Shown here: piece after piece, positions 39,989-47,469 of the stretch | Position numbering within the stretch: the first letter of the stretch is position 1 | Layout: each line of letters begins with the position of its first letter | From: Prochlorococcus sp. MIT 1223 | GTDB taxonomy: Bacteria; Cyanobacteriota; Cyanobacteriia; PCC-6307; Cyanobiaceae | Assembly: GCF_034092465.1 (NCBI RefSeq) | Contig: NZ_CP139303.1 | Span: 310,001 to 374,000, forward strand | Reading direction: 5' to 3' | DNA: 64,000 nucleotides | Translations under genes and position numbers: made by a program | The notes under the pieces: generated by a model | Seen by the model: the letters and a program-made list of their open reading frames with translations, nothing else | The model's database searches: none | What the model was told of the DNA's origin: nothing

Positions 39989-41914
39989 ATGAATCCTAAA
40001 TTGCGCGGAATAACTTTGTGGTTACTCCCTATAGCAATAGTTTTGCTTCTCTCTTGGCAGATATTTGGTAACACCAGTAAAAATAATTTGGATCAGACTA
40101 GAACTTCAATAGCATCTAGGAACCCGCCTGTTTCTAGAATTAGTTATGGAAGGTTTTTAGATTATATAAATTCAGGAAGAGTAACTTCTCTTGATATTTA
40201 TGAAGGAGGCAGAAATGCAGTAGTAGAAGCGATTGATCCTGATTTTGATAATAGAATACAAAGACTTAAAGTTGATCTTCCAGGCATAACACCAGAATTA
40301 ATTAATAAATTAAAAGATGAAGGAATAAGTTTTGATATTCATCCAGCAAGAACAGCTCCTCCTGCACTCGGAATATTTGGCAACTTGCTCTTTCCATTTC
40401 TTTTAATAGGAGGTCTAATATTTCTTGCTAGAAGATCAAATTCAATGCCAGGTGGACCAGGCCAAGCAATGCAATTTGGGAAAACTAAAGCTCGTTTTGC
40501 GATGGAGGCTGAAACAGGGGTCAAATTTGATGATGTTGCTGGTGTAAATGAAGCAAAAGAAGACTTAGAAGAAGTAGTTACTTTTCTAAAACAACCAGAA
40601 AAGTTTACATCTGTAGGTGCTCAAATCCCAAGAGGAGTCTTACTAGTTGGTCCTCCTGGAACAGGAAAAACTCTTCTTGCTAAAGCAATTGCAGGAGAAG
40701 CTGGTGTACCCTTCTTTTCTCTTTCTGGATCTGAGTTTGTAGAGATGTTTGTTGGAGTTGGAGCAAGTAGGGTCAGAGACTTATTTAAAAGAGCCAAAGA
40801 GAATAGTCCTTGTTTAATATTTATTGATGAAATAGACGCTGTTGGAAGACAACGAGGAGCGGGAATTGGAGGTGGAAATGATGAAAGAGAACAAACACTT
40901 AATCAATTATTAACAGAAATGGATGGGTTTGAAACTAACAACGGAATTATAATAATTGCTGCAACTAATAGACCTGACGTTTTAGACTCAGCATTAATGA
41001 GACCAGGAAGATTCGATAGACAAGTATCAGTTGATGCCCCAGATATAAACGGAAGACTTTCAATATTGAAAGTTCATTCTAGAAATAAAAAGCTTGAAGA
41101 TAAACTAACTTTAGAAAGTATTGCCAAAAGAACTCCTGGATTTACAGGAGCAGACTTAGCAAATCTGTTAAATGAAGCAGCCATACTAACTGCCAGAAGG
41201 AGAAAGAGTTCGATAGGTATTAATGAAATAGATGATGCCGTAGATAGGATTATTGCTGGAATGGAAGGACAAACGCTTGTAGACGGACGCAGTAAAAGGC
41301 TCATTGCTTATCACGAAATTGGCCACGCTTTAATTGGATCACTGGTAAAAGCTCATGATCCAGTTCAAAAGGTTACTGTTATTCCTCGAGGACAAGCAAA
41401 AGGACTTACTTGGTTTTCTCCAGATGATGATCAAATGTTAGTTAGTCGCTCTCAATTAAAAGCAAGGATAATGGGAGCGTTAGGGGGAAGAGCTGCTGAG
41501 GACATCGTGTTTGGAAGGGCAGAAGTAACAACAGGTGCAGGAGGAGATATACAGCAAGTAGCCTCTATGGCAAGACAAATGGTAACTAGGTTTGGAATGA
41601 GTAATCTCGGACCTGTTTCTCTTGAAAGTGATAGTCAAGAGGTATTTATTGGAAGAGACTTAATGACAAGAAACGATGTATCAGATGCAATAAATCAACA
41701 AATTGATGAACAAGTTAGAAAAATAGTTAAACAATGCTATGAGGAGACATTAGAAATAGTAAGAAATAATAGAGAGGCTATGGACAAATTAGTTGAAATA
41801 ATTATTGAAAAAGAAACTATAGAAGGAGATGATTTTAGGAATATCTTATCAACTTTTACTGAAGTACCAGAAAAAGACAGATTTACACCTGTATTAAACC
41901 AGGCAACAAGTTAA
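39989..41914 (+). CDS. ftsH: ATP-dependent zinc metalloprotease FtsH
   Basis: Membrane AAA+ protease of 641 residues that degrades damaged membrane proteins; some cyanobacterial FtsH copies turn over photodamaged photosystem II D1. There are two N-terminal membrane segments (about residues 10-28 and 125-145). The AAA core follows: Walker A GPPGTGKT, Walker [16 protein letters not shown], and the second region of homology ending MRPGRFDRQ. The zinc site is HEIGH, with a later [11 protein letters not shown]. The stop codon touches the stop codon of the convergent clpP with no base between. Which of the FtsH paralogues this is cannot be told from the window. Confidence 0.97.
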   Translation: MNPKLRGITLWLLPIAIVLLLSWQIFGNTSKNNLDQTRTSIASRNPPVSRISYGRFLDYINSGRVTSLDIYEGGRNAVVEAIDPDFDNRIQRLKVDLPGITPELINKLKDEGISFDIHPARTAPPALGIFGNLLFPFLLIGGLIFLARRSNSMPGGPGQAMQFGKTKARFAMEAETGVKFDDVAGVNEAKEDLEEVVTFLKQPEKFTSVGAQIPRGVLLVGPPGTGKTLLAKAIAGEAGVPFFSLSGSEFVEMFVGVGASRVRDLFKRAKENSPCLIFIDEIDAVGRQRGAGIGGGNDEREQTLNQLLTEMDGFETNNGIIIIAATNRPDVLDSALMRPGRFDRQVSVDAPDINGRLSILKVHSRNKKLEDKLTLESIAKRTPGFTGADLANLLNEAAILTARRRKSSIGINEIDDAVDRIIAGMEGQTLVDGRSKRLIAYHEIGHALIGSLVKAHDPVQKVTVIPRGQAKGLTWFSPDDDQMLVSRSQLKARIMGALGGRAAEDIVFGRAEVTTGAGGDIQQVASMARQMVTRFGMSNLGPVSLESDSQEVFIGRDLMTRNDVSDAINQQIDEQVRKIVKQCYEETLEIVRNNREAMDKLVEIIIEKETIEGDDFRNILSTFTEVPEKDRFTPVLNQATS

Positions 41915-42505
41915 CTAAATAGATTTAACAGGCTTCTTGTTGAAAACGGTATCAATTAAACCATATTCAATCGCTTCGTAAGGAGACATATAAAAATCTC
42001 TATCAGTATCTTCCTTTATCCTTTCTATGGGTTGTCCTGTCCGTTCTGACAATTCTGAATTTAATCTGTCTTTTAAATAAAGAATTTCATCAGCTTGAAT
42101 TCTGATATCACTAGCTTGCCCCCTTGCTCCACCAAGAGGTTGATGAATCATTATTCTTGAATGAACTAAGCTACTTCTTTTTCCTTTAGTTCCAGCACAA
42201 AGAAGAAAAGCTCCCATACTTGCCGCTAGACCTACGCATACAGTCTGTATATCTGGTTTAACGTGCTGCATGGTATCAAATATTCCTAAACCGTCATAAA
42301 CCGATCCTCCTGGAGAATTGATGTAGAGATATATGTCCTTGTCTGGATCTTCAGCCTCAAGAAAAAGCATTTGCGCAACAATTCTATTCGCTGAATCATT
42401 GGTAACAGGCTCACCTAAAAATATAATCCTTTCCCTGAGAAGTCGAGAGTAAATATCAAATGCCTTTTCTCCTCGGCCTGACTCTTCTATAACTATTGGA
42501 ATCAT
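41915..42505 (-). CDS. clpP: ATP-dependent Clp protease proteolytic subunit ClpP
   Basis: Serine protease subunit that forms the chamber of the Clp protease. The catalytic triad is visible: Ser96 in [11 protein letters not shown], His121 in [10 protein letters not shown] and an Asp near 170 in [11 protein letters not shown]. Cyanobacteria have several ClpP/ClpR copies; the intact triad shows this is a true ClpP, not ClpR. The number (1, 2 or 3) cannot be fixed here. 196 residues from ATG 42505, diverging from thf1. Confidence 0.95.
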   Translation of the reverse strand: MIPIVIEESGRGEKAFDIYSRLLRERIIFLGEPVTNDSANRIVAQMLFLEAEDPDKDIYLYINSPGGSVYDGLGIFDTMQHVKPDIQTVCVGLAASMGAFLLCAGTKGKRSSLVHSRIMIHQPLGGARGQASDIRIQADEILYLKDRLNSELSERTGQPIERIKEDTDRDFYMSPYEAIEYGLIDTVFNKKPVKSI

Positions 42506-42589
42506 AATTAATTTTAATAGTCACTCAATCCTAACGGTGAGAGATTGGCTAAGCTAAGGTTTCTACAGAATTAAGTTGAAAAGCATTTC

Positions 42590-43213
42590 TTGGCACTAAA
42601 TACCGTCTCAGACAGCAAACAGGCATTTTATCAGGAATTCCCTTTTGTGATTCCAGATATATTTAGAAAAGTTGTTGATGAAATGCTTGTAGAACTTCAC
42701 CTTCTCAATCATAAGAAGGAATTCAAACCTGACCATCTATTCTCAATTGGCCTGATCAAGGCCTTCGATGATCTAACCAATGGTTATAAGCCAAGAGAAC
42801 ATTTGGAGATTCTGTTCAATGCAATATGTAACTGCAATGGAGTTGATCCAACAAAAATACAAAGTTATTCCAAAAAAGGATTAGAACAATTAAAGGGAAT
42901 TAAACTTGAAGAGATAAAGAATATCAAGAGCATAAGCGAACTGAATATTGACTTACTAAACGAAACAGGAATTATATATAGTAGAATATCTTTAATAGGC
43001 CTATATAATGTTGTATGCAAAATAGAACAAGAAGACCCAAGTAAAGAAGTAGATAGTAACGATACAATTACTATTACTTTAGCAAAGTTACTTGGCTTTC
43101 AAGAAGATAGAGTTGAAAAGGATCTATCTGTATACATATCAAGTGTTGACAAAATTAAGCAATCGCTTGAACTAATCAAACTTATAAATCAAAAGAGCAA
43201 ATCAGATAAATAA
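42590..43213 (+). CDS. thf1: Thf1/Psb29 family protein
   Basis: Thf1 (Psb29) is a thylakoid-associated protein needed for photosystem II biogenesis and repair and for FtsH stability in cyanobacteria. The 207 residues show family text: AFYQEFPFVIPDIFRKVVDEMLVELHLL, FKPDHLFSIGLIKAFDDLTNGYKPREHLE and a late FQEDRVEKDLSVY. The start is TTG at 42590. The gene lies near ftsH, and known biology couples the two proteins, so the neighbourhood (ftsH-clpP-thf1) is consistent with membrane-protein quality control. Confidence 0.92.
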   Translation: MALNTVSDSKQAFYQEFPFVIPDIFRKVVDEMLVELHLLNHKKEFKPDHLFSIGLIKAFDDLTNGYKPREHLEILFNAICNCNGVDPTKIQSYSKKGLEQLKGIKLEEIKNIKSISELNIDLLNETGIIYSRISLIGLYNVVCKIEQEDPSKEVDSNDTITITLAKLLGFQEDRVEKDLSVYISSVDKIKQSLELIKLINQKSKSDK

Positions 43214-43218
43214 ATAAT

Positions 43219-43422
43219 CTATTTAACTTTCTTACTATTTTTAGTTAATTTTAATCTTCTATTATCTTTAAAATTAATATATGATATGTAAATAACACCT
43301 GACGTTATAAGTATAAGTAAAGACAGAGTAAATATAGATAAAACAGAATATAAAGATATCGTTTCTAAACTAAGAATATATCTAAATATCAATTGAACCA
43401 TCTCCATTCCTGCCCCAAACAA
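43219..43422 (-). CDS. Possible small membrane protein overlapping petN out of frame
   Basis: A 67-codon frame on the same strand as petN and in a different frame, with a membrane segment ([24 protein letters not shown]) and a basic end ([15 protein letters not shown]). It starts as TTG at 43422 inside petN, or at ATG 43407 or 43401, or most plausibly at TTG 43392 (11-base overlap with the petN stop region). Topology and basic tail look real rather than random, but no family was recognised. It may be translationally coupled to petN. Confidence 0.35.
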   Translation of the reverse strand: MFGAGMEMVQLIFRYILSLETISLYSVLSIFTLSLLILITSGVIYISYINFKDNRRLKLTKNSKKVK

Positions 43423-43483
43423 CCATTGCTATTGAGAATGTAAATATTGCAGCTAAGGCTGCCCAAGCGAAAGTGAAGATCAT
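43382..43483 (-). CDS. petN: Cytochrome b6-f complex subunit PetN
   Basis: A 33-residue single-helix subunit of the cytochrome b6f complex, which carries electrons from plastoquinone to plastocyanin. It was found by reading the minus strand directly: the protein starts [14 protein letters not shown], continues [15 protein letters not shown] and ends SIDI. This is the classical PetN sequence. It is too short for ordinary ORF cut-offs. The start is ATG 43481-43483. A -10-like TATAAT lies 11 bases before it. Confidence 0.94.
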   Translation of the reverse strand: MIFTFAWAALAAIFTFSIAMVVWGRNGDGSIDI

Positions 43484-43493
43484 TTTTTTTAGA

Positions 43494-43523
43494 ATTATAT
43501 AACATTAAGGTTAGTACAGACAA
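43494..43523 (-). promoter_or_regulatory. Candidate promoter for petN
   Basis: On the minus strand TTGTCT (43518-43523) and TATAAT (43494-43499) are 18 bases apart. The expected start site falls within about 5 bases of the petN ATG, so the mRNA would be almost leaderless. Found by eye. Confidence 0.4.
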
Positions 43524-43591
43524 GACATAGAACTTAGCGGGAAGTGTTTACATTAATATTATTTGATGACTGCAGCAGAACTAATTTGCAA

Positions 43592-43858
43592 ATGGGAAGG
43601 CTAGTCCTTACGCATAGTACATACATAGATGGACTGATAAAATGGGGAAAAAGAGTAGCTAAAAACAAATCTATTAAAACTCTTACACCTGGAGTAATAG
43701 GTAAGACAAAGGGCTTATCTGAAAATTTAGATATACGAATCACAAGGAAGACTTTAGGCGGCTATAAACTAGTTGCGAGAAAAGGTAGCATGTACCAAGA
43801 AATATACATAGTAACAAGTTTGTCTGAAGACGATTTAAAAAAAATAATAAAGTCTTAA
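43592..43858 (+). CDS. DUF2103 family, predicted metal-binding protein
   Basis: A small basic protein with GRLVLTHSTYIDGLI at the start and IKTLTPGVIG downstream, which I recognise as the DUF2103 family (annotated as predicted metal-binding). Function unknown. I chose the ATG at 43592 (88 residues, MGRLVLTHS), since family homology begins there. A longer frame from 43544 (104 residues) is possible. It diverges from petN across about 110 bases and converges with a very small minus-strand ORF. Confidence 0.8.
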   Translation: MGRLVLTHSTYIDGLIKWGKRVAKNKSIKTLTPGVIGKTKGLSENLDIRITRKTLGGYKLVARKGSMYQEIYIVTSLSEDDLKKIIKS

Positions 43859-43992
43859 ACAGACTTATCATCGAGTGAATTATCTAGTAATTTATCTAAG
43901 TTCTTACTCTTAATACTATTATATAAGTCTTCAATTAATTCATCCTTTATATTATTCATAGCCTTATCTACTTCGGTAATCCTTAGAGTCAT
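43855..43992 (-). CDS. Possible 45-residue acidic protein
   Basis: Open frame from ATG 43992, product MTLRITEVDKAMNN... ending LDDKSV, helical and rich in Asp, Lys and Leu. It overlaps the end of the DUF2103 gene by 4 bases in convergent orientation. No family recognised. The codon use looks like real coding sequence in this window, but the length makes chance likely. Confidence 0.3.
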   Translation of the reverse strand: MTLRITEVDKAMNNIKDELIEDLYNSIKSKNLDKLLDNSLDDKSV

Positions 43993-44110
43993 AATTGTTT
44001 TTTTACAATCCTAGACTGAATTAGCATCAGATCAACACGGAAAATATGTAGAAAATATTAATTTAGAATCCTAGCTAAAATGAATTGATCTAGTAGAATA
44101 TAATAAATTT

Positions 44111-44341
44111 ATGATTAAATATCCATTTTCACTAATATTGCTACTGAGTACATTGATGTTGTCCCCTTCCATTAGAGGAGAAACTACATACGAACTCAGA
44201 AAACGATGCCTGAATTCAAATGATTACAACAAATGCATTTCAACAGTAAAACAAAAAACTGATTTAAATAGTCGATCTACTCGAATTATTTCCAGTGGCC
44301 CAATAGAAATAGAAGTAATTCCATATAAGAAATCAAGATGA
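44111..44341 (+). CDS. Small exported protein of unknown function
   Basis: A 76-residue protein with a clear signal-peptide-like N terminus (MIKYPFSLILLLSTLMLSP) followed by a polar, basic mature part with two cysteines (RKRCLNSNDYNKC), able to form a disulfide. No family was recognised. It starts at an ATG and lies 10 bases from the end of a convergent minus-strand gene. Periplasm is the likely place of action. Confidence 0.55.
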   Translation: MIKYPFSLILLLSTLMLSPSIRGETTYELRKRCLNSNDYNKCISTVKQKTDLNSRSTRIISSGPIEIEVIPYKKSR

Positions 44342-44351
44342 TTTATAAAAG

Positions 44352-44621
44352 CTATAATTCATATTCTTGCAAGAACTTATCTAGATAAGTTAAATAATTA
44401 GATATCATCTTTTCTGATTCATCAGAAAATCCAGAGGTCTTGTAATATTCATCGACAGCACTAACTTCAAGTACAATCTTTTGAAATGCCTGTCGGTATT
44501 CAACCTGTATCTCTTCCTCATCTATATCATTAATTTTGGCTGTAATTAATTCGACCTTCTTTCTAGCCGAGGAAATCTGTTGCTCCATTTCCTTGTTCAG
44601 TTTTCTTCGTTTCTTAGGCAT
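44352..44621 (-). CDS. Small basic-headed helical protein, unknown function
   Basis: An 89-residue protein from ATG 44621, beginning with a basic head (MPKKRRKLNKEMEQQ) and continuing as an acidic, probably helical or coiled-coil domain (ISSARKKVELITAKINDIDEEEIQVEYRQAF). The frame can extend to 44657 (101 residues) but the extra residues are non-polar and look unlike coding start sequence. No family recognised. It diverges from the 122-residue membrane protein gene. Confidence 0.55.
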   Translation of the reverse strand: MPKKRRKLNKEMEQQISSARKKVELITAKINDIDEEEIQVEYRQAFQKIVLEVSAVDEYYKTSGFSDESEKMISNYLTYLDKFLQEYEL

Positions 44622-44735
44622 CGATAAAGAAGTTTTTTTTAATATAAAACATATCAAGATAGTATCTGATATTCACAACATTTTTTAAACACAGAAAAAT
44701 AGCAATGAAATAAAATCGAAATAATATCTAAAACT

Positions 44736-44764
44736 TTGACAAGTTATAAATTAAGTTATATTTT
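44736..44764 (+). promoter_or_regulatory. Strong candidate sigma-70-type promoter
   Basis: Perfect -35 TTGACA at 44736-44741, 17-base spacer, -10-like TATTTT at 44759-44764. It lies about 42 bases before the ATG of the 122-residue membrane protein gene at 44806. Found by eye. Confidence 0.5.
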
Positions 44765-44805
44765 ATTATAAGGATACATAGACCTCTGCTAGATGGAAGA
44801 GTTGA

Positions 44806-45174
44806 ATGCCAACAACTAGCTCAAATCTCAAGTCAGATGACAAAATTAAAAAAGGGCCTCATCTACCTTGGTGGGTAGAGCTTCTTTTTGTACAAATTGG
44901 CCTTCCTGACAAATGGTTGCCCAAAATCCTAAAAAGGAAAAATAAAGCACAGAAAACCATAAATGAAAATAAGAAGCGTATTCTTTATACATTTTTATTC
45001 TTGTCCACCTTTATTTACCTAAACCAATATACAAAGTATTTCTATTATCAGAATAACTGCATTGAGTTTGAATTATCTAAATCAACAAACGAAGCCAAAG
45101 ATTACAATATTAGCAAAAAGGAAATGCAAGCCATCGCAGTAAGAAAATGTAATTCTAATATTCAGAGTTATTAA
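44806..45174 (+). CDS. Picocyanobacterial single-span membrane protein, unknown
   Basis: A 122-residue protein: a polar head, an amphipathic segment GPHLPWWVELLFVQIGLPDKWLPKILKRK, one membrane helix at about residues 60-75 (ILYTFLFLSTFIYL) and an exposed tail containing two cysteines. I think it belongs to a small family seen in marine picocyanobacteria but I cannot name it. A clear promoter-like pair sits upstream. Nothing in the sequence shows an enzymatic role. Confidence 0.6.
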   Translation: MPTTSSNLKSDDKIKKGPHLPWWVELLFVQIGLPDKWLPKILKRKNKAQKTINENKKRILYTFLFLSTFIYLNQYTKYFYYQNNCIEFELSKSTNEAKDYNISKKEMQAIAVRKCNSNIQSY

Positions 45175-45192
45175 CTTAGACTTGATTAAAAT

Positions 45193-45327
45193 TTATTGAT
45201 CTCTTAGTTTATAGGTTGGATTATTTTTTGGTGGTTTACCTTCAATTACAGGTATAAAAAGTGCTAGTAGTCTTCCAAAAAATGGCACCCATATTTTTCT
45301 ATAACTTGATTTGAGAAAATTAATCAT
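45193..45327 (-). CDS. Possible 44-residue conserved-looking small protein
   Basis: Frame from ATG 45327: MINFLKSSYRKIWVPFFGRL then LALFIPVIEGKPPKNNPTYK and LRDQ. The amphipathic first half (IWVPFFGRLLALFIPVI) and proline-rich second half look like a real small membrane-associated protein. No family could be named. It fills most of the gap between the 122-residue gene and the 66-residue gene and lies on the opposite strand to both. Confidence 0.45.
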   Translation of the reverse strand: MINFLKSSYRKIWVPFFGRLLALFIPVIEGKPPKNNPTYKLRDQ

Positions 45328-45479
45328 AAATTTTAATTTTTTAAATTATAGCAAATAAATTAAATTAATTTTATATCATGCTTAAAAATATAATATTGTA
45401 TATAAAATCCTATTTATCTATGACTTGTAGAAAATTATGTAAAATGATATTATAAGTGATATTAAAGAAACTAGATTAA

Positions 45480-45680
45480 ATGGCAACAGCTAAAGAAAAA
45501 AAAGAAGAAGTTAAGGTGTCACTGAAGATGCTAAGGCGAGAACTTAGAAAAATGCATTTAGGAGTAACTGAAGAGCTTACATTACCAGATCCAGTTGAAG
45601 TAAAACAATTGATGACTAAAATGGAAGAATTGTTAGCAGTAGTAGAATCAAAAACTACGCGAAAGCCTAAAGCAAAATAA
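45480..45680 (+). CDS. Small charged protein, unknown function
   Basis: A 66-residue protein from ATG 45480 with a lysine-rich head, a helical core (SLKMLRRELRKMHLGVTEELTLPDPVEVKQLMTKMEELLAVVE is the region at residues 14-56, shown only as its outline) and a basic tail KTTRKPKAK. It may be a nucleic-acid or protein-binding helix bundle. No family recognised. Confidence 0.6.
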   Translation: MATAKEKKEEVKVSLKMLRRELRKMHLGVTEELTLPDPVEVKQLMTKMEELLAVVESKTTRKPKAK

Positions 45681-45697
45681 TAATGTTTACATTCTAA

Positions 45698-45832
45698 ATG
45701 GATAAAAAGATACTAAACAAGAAATTAAACAAGGCTATAGATGAATTATCAAAAGATCTGCAGAAGATAGGTATAAGCAAGAGGCAAGCACAGATAAAAA
45801 AAGAATTATTAAATATATTATTTAAATACTAA
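45698..45832 (+). CDS. Possible 44-residue basic helical protein
   Basis: Frame from ATG 45698, 17 bases after the 66-residue gene on the same strand. It reads MDKKILNKKLNKAIDELSKD, then LQKIGISKRQAQIKKELLN and ILFKY. It is Lys/Leu/Ile-rich and probably a single long helix with a turn. No family recognised. Closeness to the previous gene supports co-transcription. Confidence 0.4.
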   Translation: MDKKILNKKLNKAIDELSKDLQKIGISKRQAQIKKELLNILFKY

Positions 45833-45936
45833 GAAGATTTATCCATTTGAAATATATAGTAAATATAATAGCAAACAGCACCTAAAAGGATGGATATCAT
45901 AATATTCACACTATGAACAAATTCTCCTGAAATCAT
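45829..45936 (-). CDS. Possible 35-residue single-span membrane protein
   Basis: Frame from ATG 45936: MISGEFVHSVNIMISILLGA then VCYYIYYIFQMDKSS. One membrane helix covers most of it. Its stop overlaps the convergent 44-residue gene by 4 bases. Size and topology resemble small photosynthetic subunits, but it matches none that I know. Confidence 0.35.
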   Translation of the reverse strand: MISGEFVHSVNIMISILLGAVCYYIYYIFQMDKSS

Positions 45937-46035
45937 TCTAATATAGCAATTAAACCTATTCTAGACAAAATTTTCTACTGCCGTGATGATTATATATAAC
46001 TTTAATAAAAATAGTTAGATAGTATATTTGAGACT

Positions 46036-46239
46036 CTACTTAGTAGCTTGTTGCCATATAAACATAAGACCTAAACTTATTAAGAATGATTCAATTAATA
46101 ATCTTACAAGTAAAATAAATATTATTATAAATGATACTAACAAGATATATATTATCCAATTATTTTTTAGACTAAGAGCTTTATATCCATCATTACTATT
46201 AGTCGGTATTATTTCTGGCTCTATAGCATGATTATTCAT
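46036..46239 (-). CDS. Small two-part membrane protein downstream of secF
   Basis: A 67-residue protein: polar head (MNNHAIEPEIIPTNSNDG), a long hydrophobic stretch (NNWIIYILLVSFIIIFILLV) and a second hydrophobic segment ending LGLMFIWQQATK. The frame on the opposite strand over the same bases lacks these features. It lies 18 bases after the next minus-strand small gene and may close the secD-secF run. Confidence 0.5.
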   Translation of the reverse strand: MNNHAIEPEIIPTNSNDGYKALSLKNNWIIYILLVSFIIIFILLVRLLIESFLISLGLMFIWQQATK

Positions 46240-46257
46240 AATAAATAAAATTAAAAA

Positions 46258-46449
46258 TCATCTGGAGTATTTTCGAATTAAAGAAGGAGAAATTAATAGG
46301 ACAAAAAATGATAACATATGAGATTTAAAAGCAAATAATAAAGAAGTAATAGTAAAATGATCTAGTAGAAGTCTAATCTCTGTTCTAATATCTAATAAAG
46401 CAAAAATTATTAATATAGAAGGAATATACCTTGAGAAGTTTTTATACAT
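46258..46449 (-). CDS. Small membrane protein following secF
   Basis: A 63-residue protein with two membrane segments (IPSILIIFALLDI; HMLSFFVLLISPSLI) separated by a charged helix (RTEIRLLLDHFT). It begins at an ATG 11 bases after the secF stop. I think a similar gene accompanies secF in other marine picocyanobacteria, but this is memory, not shown here. No role is known. Proximity to secD-secF allows a secretion accessory role as a guess. Confidence 0.55.
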   Translation of the reverse strand: MYKNFSRYIPSILIIFALLDIRTEIRLLLDHFTITSLLFAFKSHMLSFFVLLISPSLIRKYSR

Positions 46450-46460
46450 TATAGATGTTA

Positions 46461-47459
46461 TTAACTATTGGAGGGCAAGGCTGATTCAGCTAGTGATGAT
46501 TTAATAAATAAGCTTAATAGACTAGGGGCCAATGCAATACTTGACCAACTTCCTATGACTACTCCTAATGACAACGCTATCGCAAATAACTTCAAGGTAG
46601 GTCCTCCTAGAAACACCAATGCCAATAAAGGTAATAAAGTACTACCACTTGTATAAAGTGTTCTAGTAAGAGAAGCTGAAACAGCATAATCTATTTTTTC
46701 CATAGGTGAATAATTCTCTAATTTATTTAATTCCCTTATTCTATCGAATATAACAACTGTATCATTAACAGAGTATCCAGCAATAGTTAACAACGCAACA
46801 GCAAATAAACTATTAATTTCTATATTTAAGAGTATTCCTAACCAAGAAAAAATACCGCATACTATTATTACATCATGAATCAAAGCTAACATTGCTAAAA
46901 TTGCATATTTTCTATCAAATCTAAAACTGATGTAAATAACGATTCCAACGAAAGCAACTATTAGAGAAATGATACTACTTTTAAGTAGTTGGATTCCAAG
47001 CTTAGGTCCAATGGCATCCACAGACAATCCACCTTTTTCAATAGGACCTATGCTTTCACTTAGGTTATTGATAACTAATTGTGTTATATCAGCTGAAAGG
47101 AAAGGAAGTCTAACTATTATTGACTTTGAATTATCTAATAATTGAACTTTTGAATTAGATAGATTGAATTTAGAACCATTTTTAATACTATCAATAGTTA
47201 ATGATTTAAGACTATATTTAATTGAATCAGGATTTATTTTTGAACATGACTGTACATCACATTTACGTTCTAATTTAATCTGCGTTCCTCCAGTAAAGTC
47301 TAAGCCTGGTTTAAGTGGAGCATTTATAGACGGATTTATAGTAGAGAGAAAAAAACCTATAAAGCTTATAAATATTGCAATAACAGATATAGTAAACACT
47401 TTACTTCTACTACTACAAAGTTTTATTTTATAGTTAATTTTTGGGAGATTAGAATTCAT
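46461..47459 (-). CDS. secF: Protein translocase subunit SecF
   Basis: Partner of SecD in the membrane complex that uses the proton gradient to help SecYEG-translocated proteins leave the membrane. Six membrane segments in 332 residues, with the N-terminal GLDFTGGTQIKL, and the conserved cluster SVNDTVVIFDRIRE in the fourth helix region. Residues ASLTRTLYTSGSTLLPLLALVFLGG are also typical. It follows secD by 10 bases. Confidence 0.95.
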   Translation of the reverse strand: MNSNLPKINYKIKLCSSRSKVFTISVIAIFISFIGFFLSTINPSINAPLKPGLDFTGGTQIKLERKCDVQSCSKINPDSIKYSLKSLTIDSIKNGSKFNLSNSKVQLLDNSKSIIVRLPFLSADITQLVINNLSESIGPIEKGGLSVDAIGPKLGIQLLKSSIISLIVAFVGIVIYISFRFDRKYAILAMLALIHDVIIVCGIFSWLGILLNIEINSLFAVALLTIAGYSVNDTVVIFDRIRELNKLENYSPMEKIDYAVSASLTRTLYTSGSTLLPLLALVFLGGPTLKLFAIALSLGVVIGSWSSIALAPSLLSLFIKSSLAESALPSNS

Positions 47460-47469
47460 AAAAATTTAT

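Noticed and set aside
46028-46231. Plus-strand frame opposite the 67-residue minus gene
   Set aside because: The minus frame has a membrane protein pattern and follows the secD-secF run. The plus frame has none and looks like its shadow.
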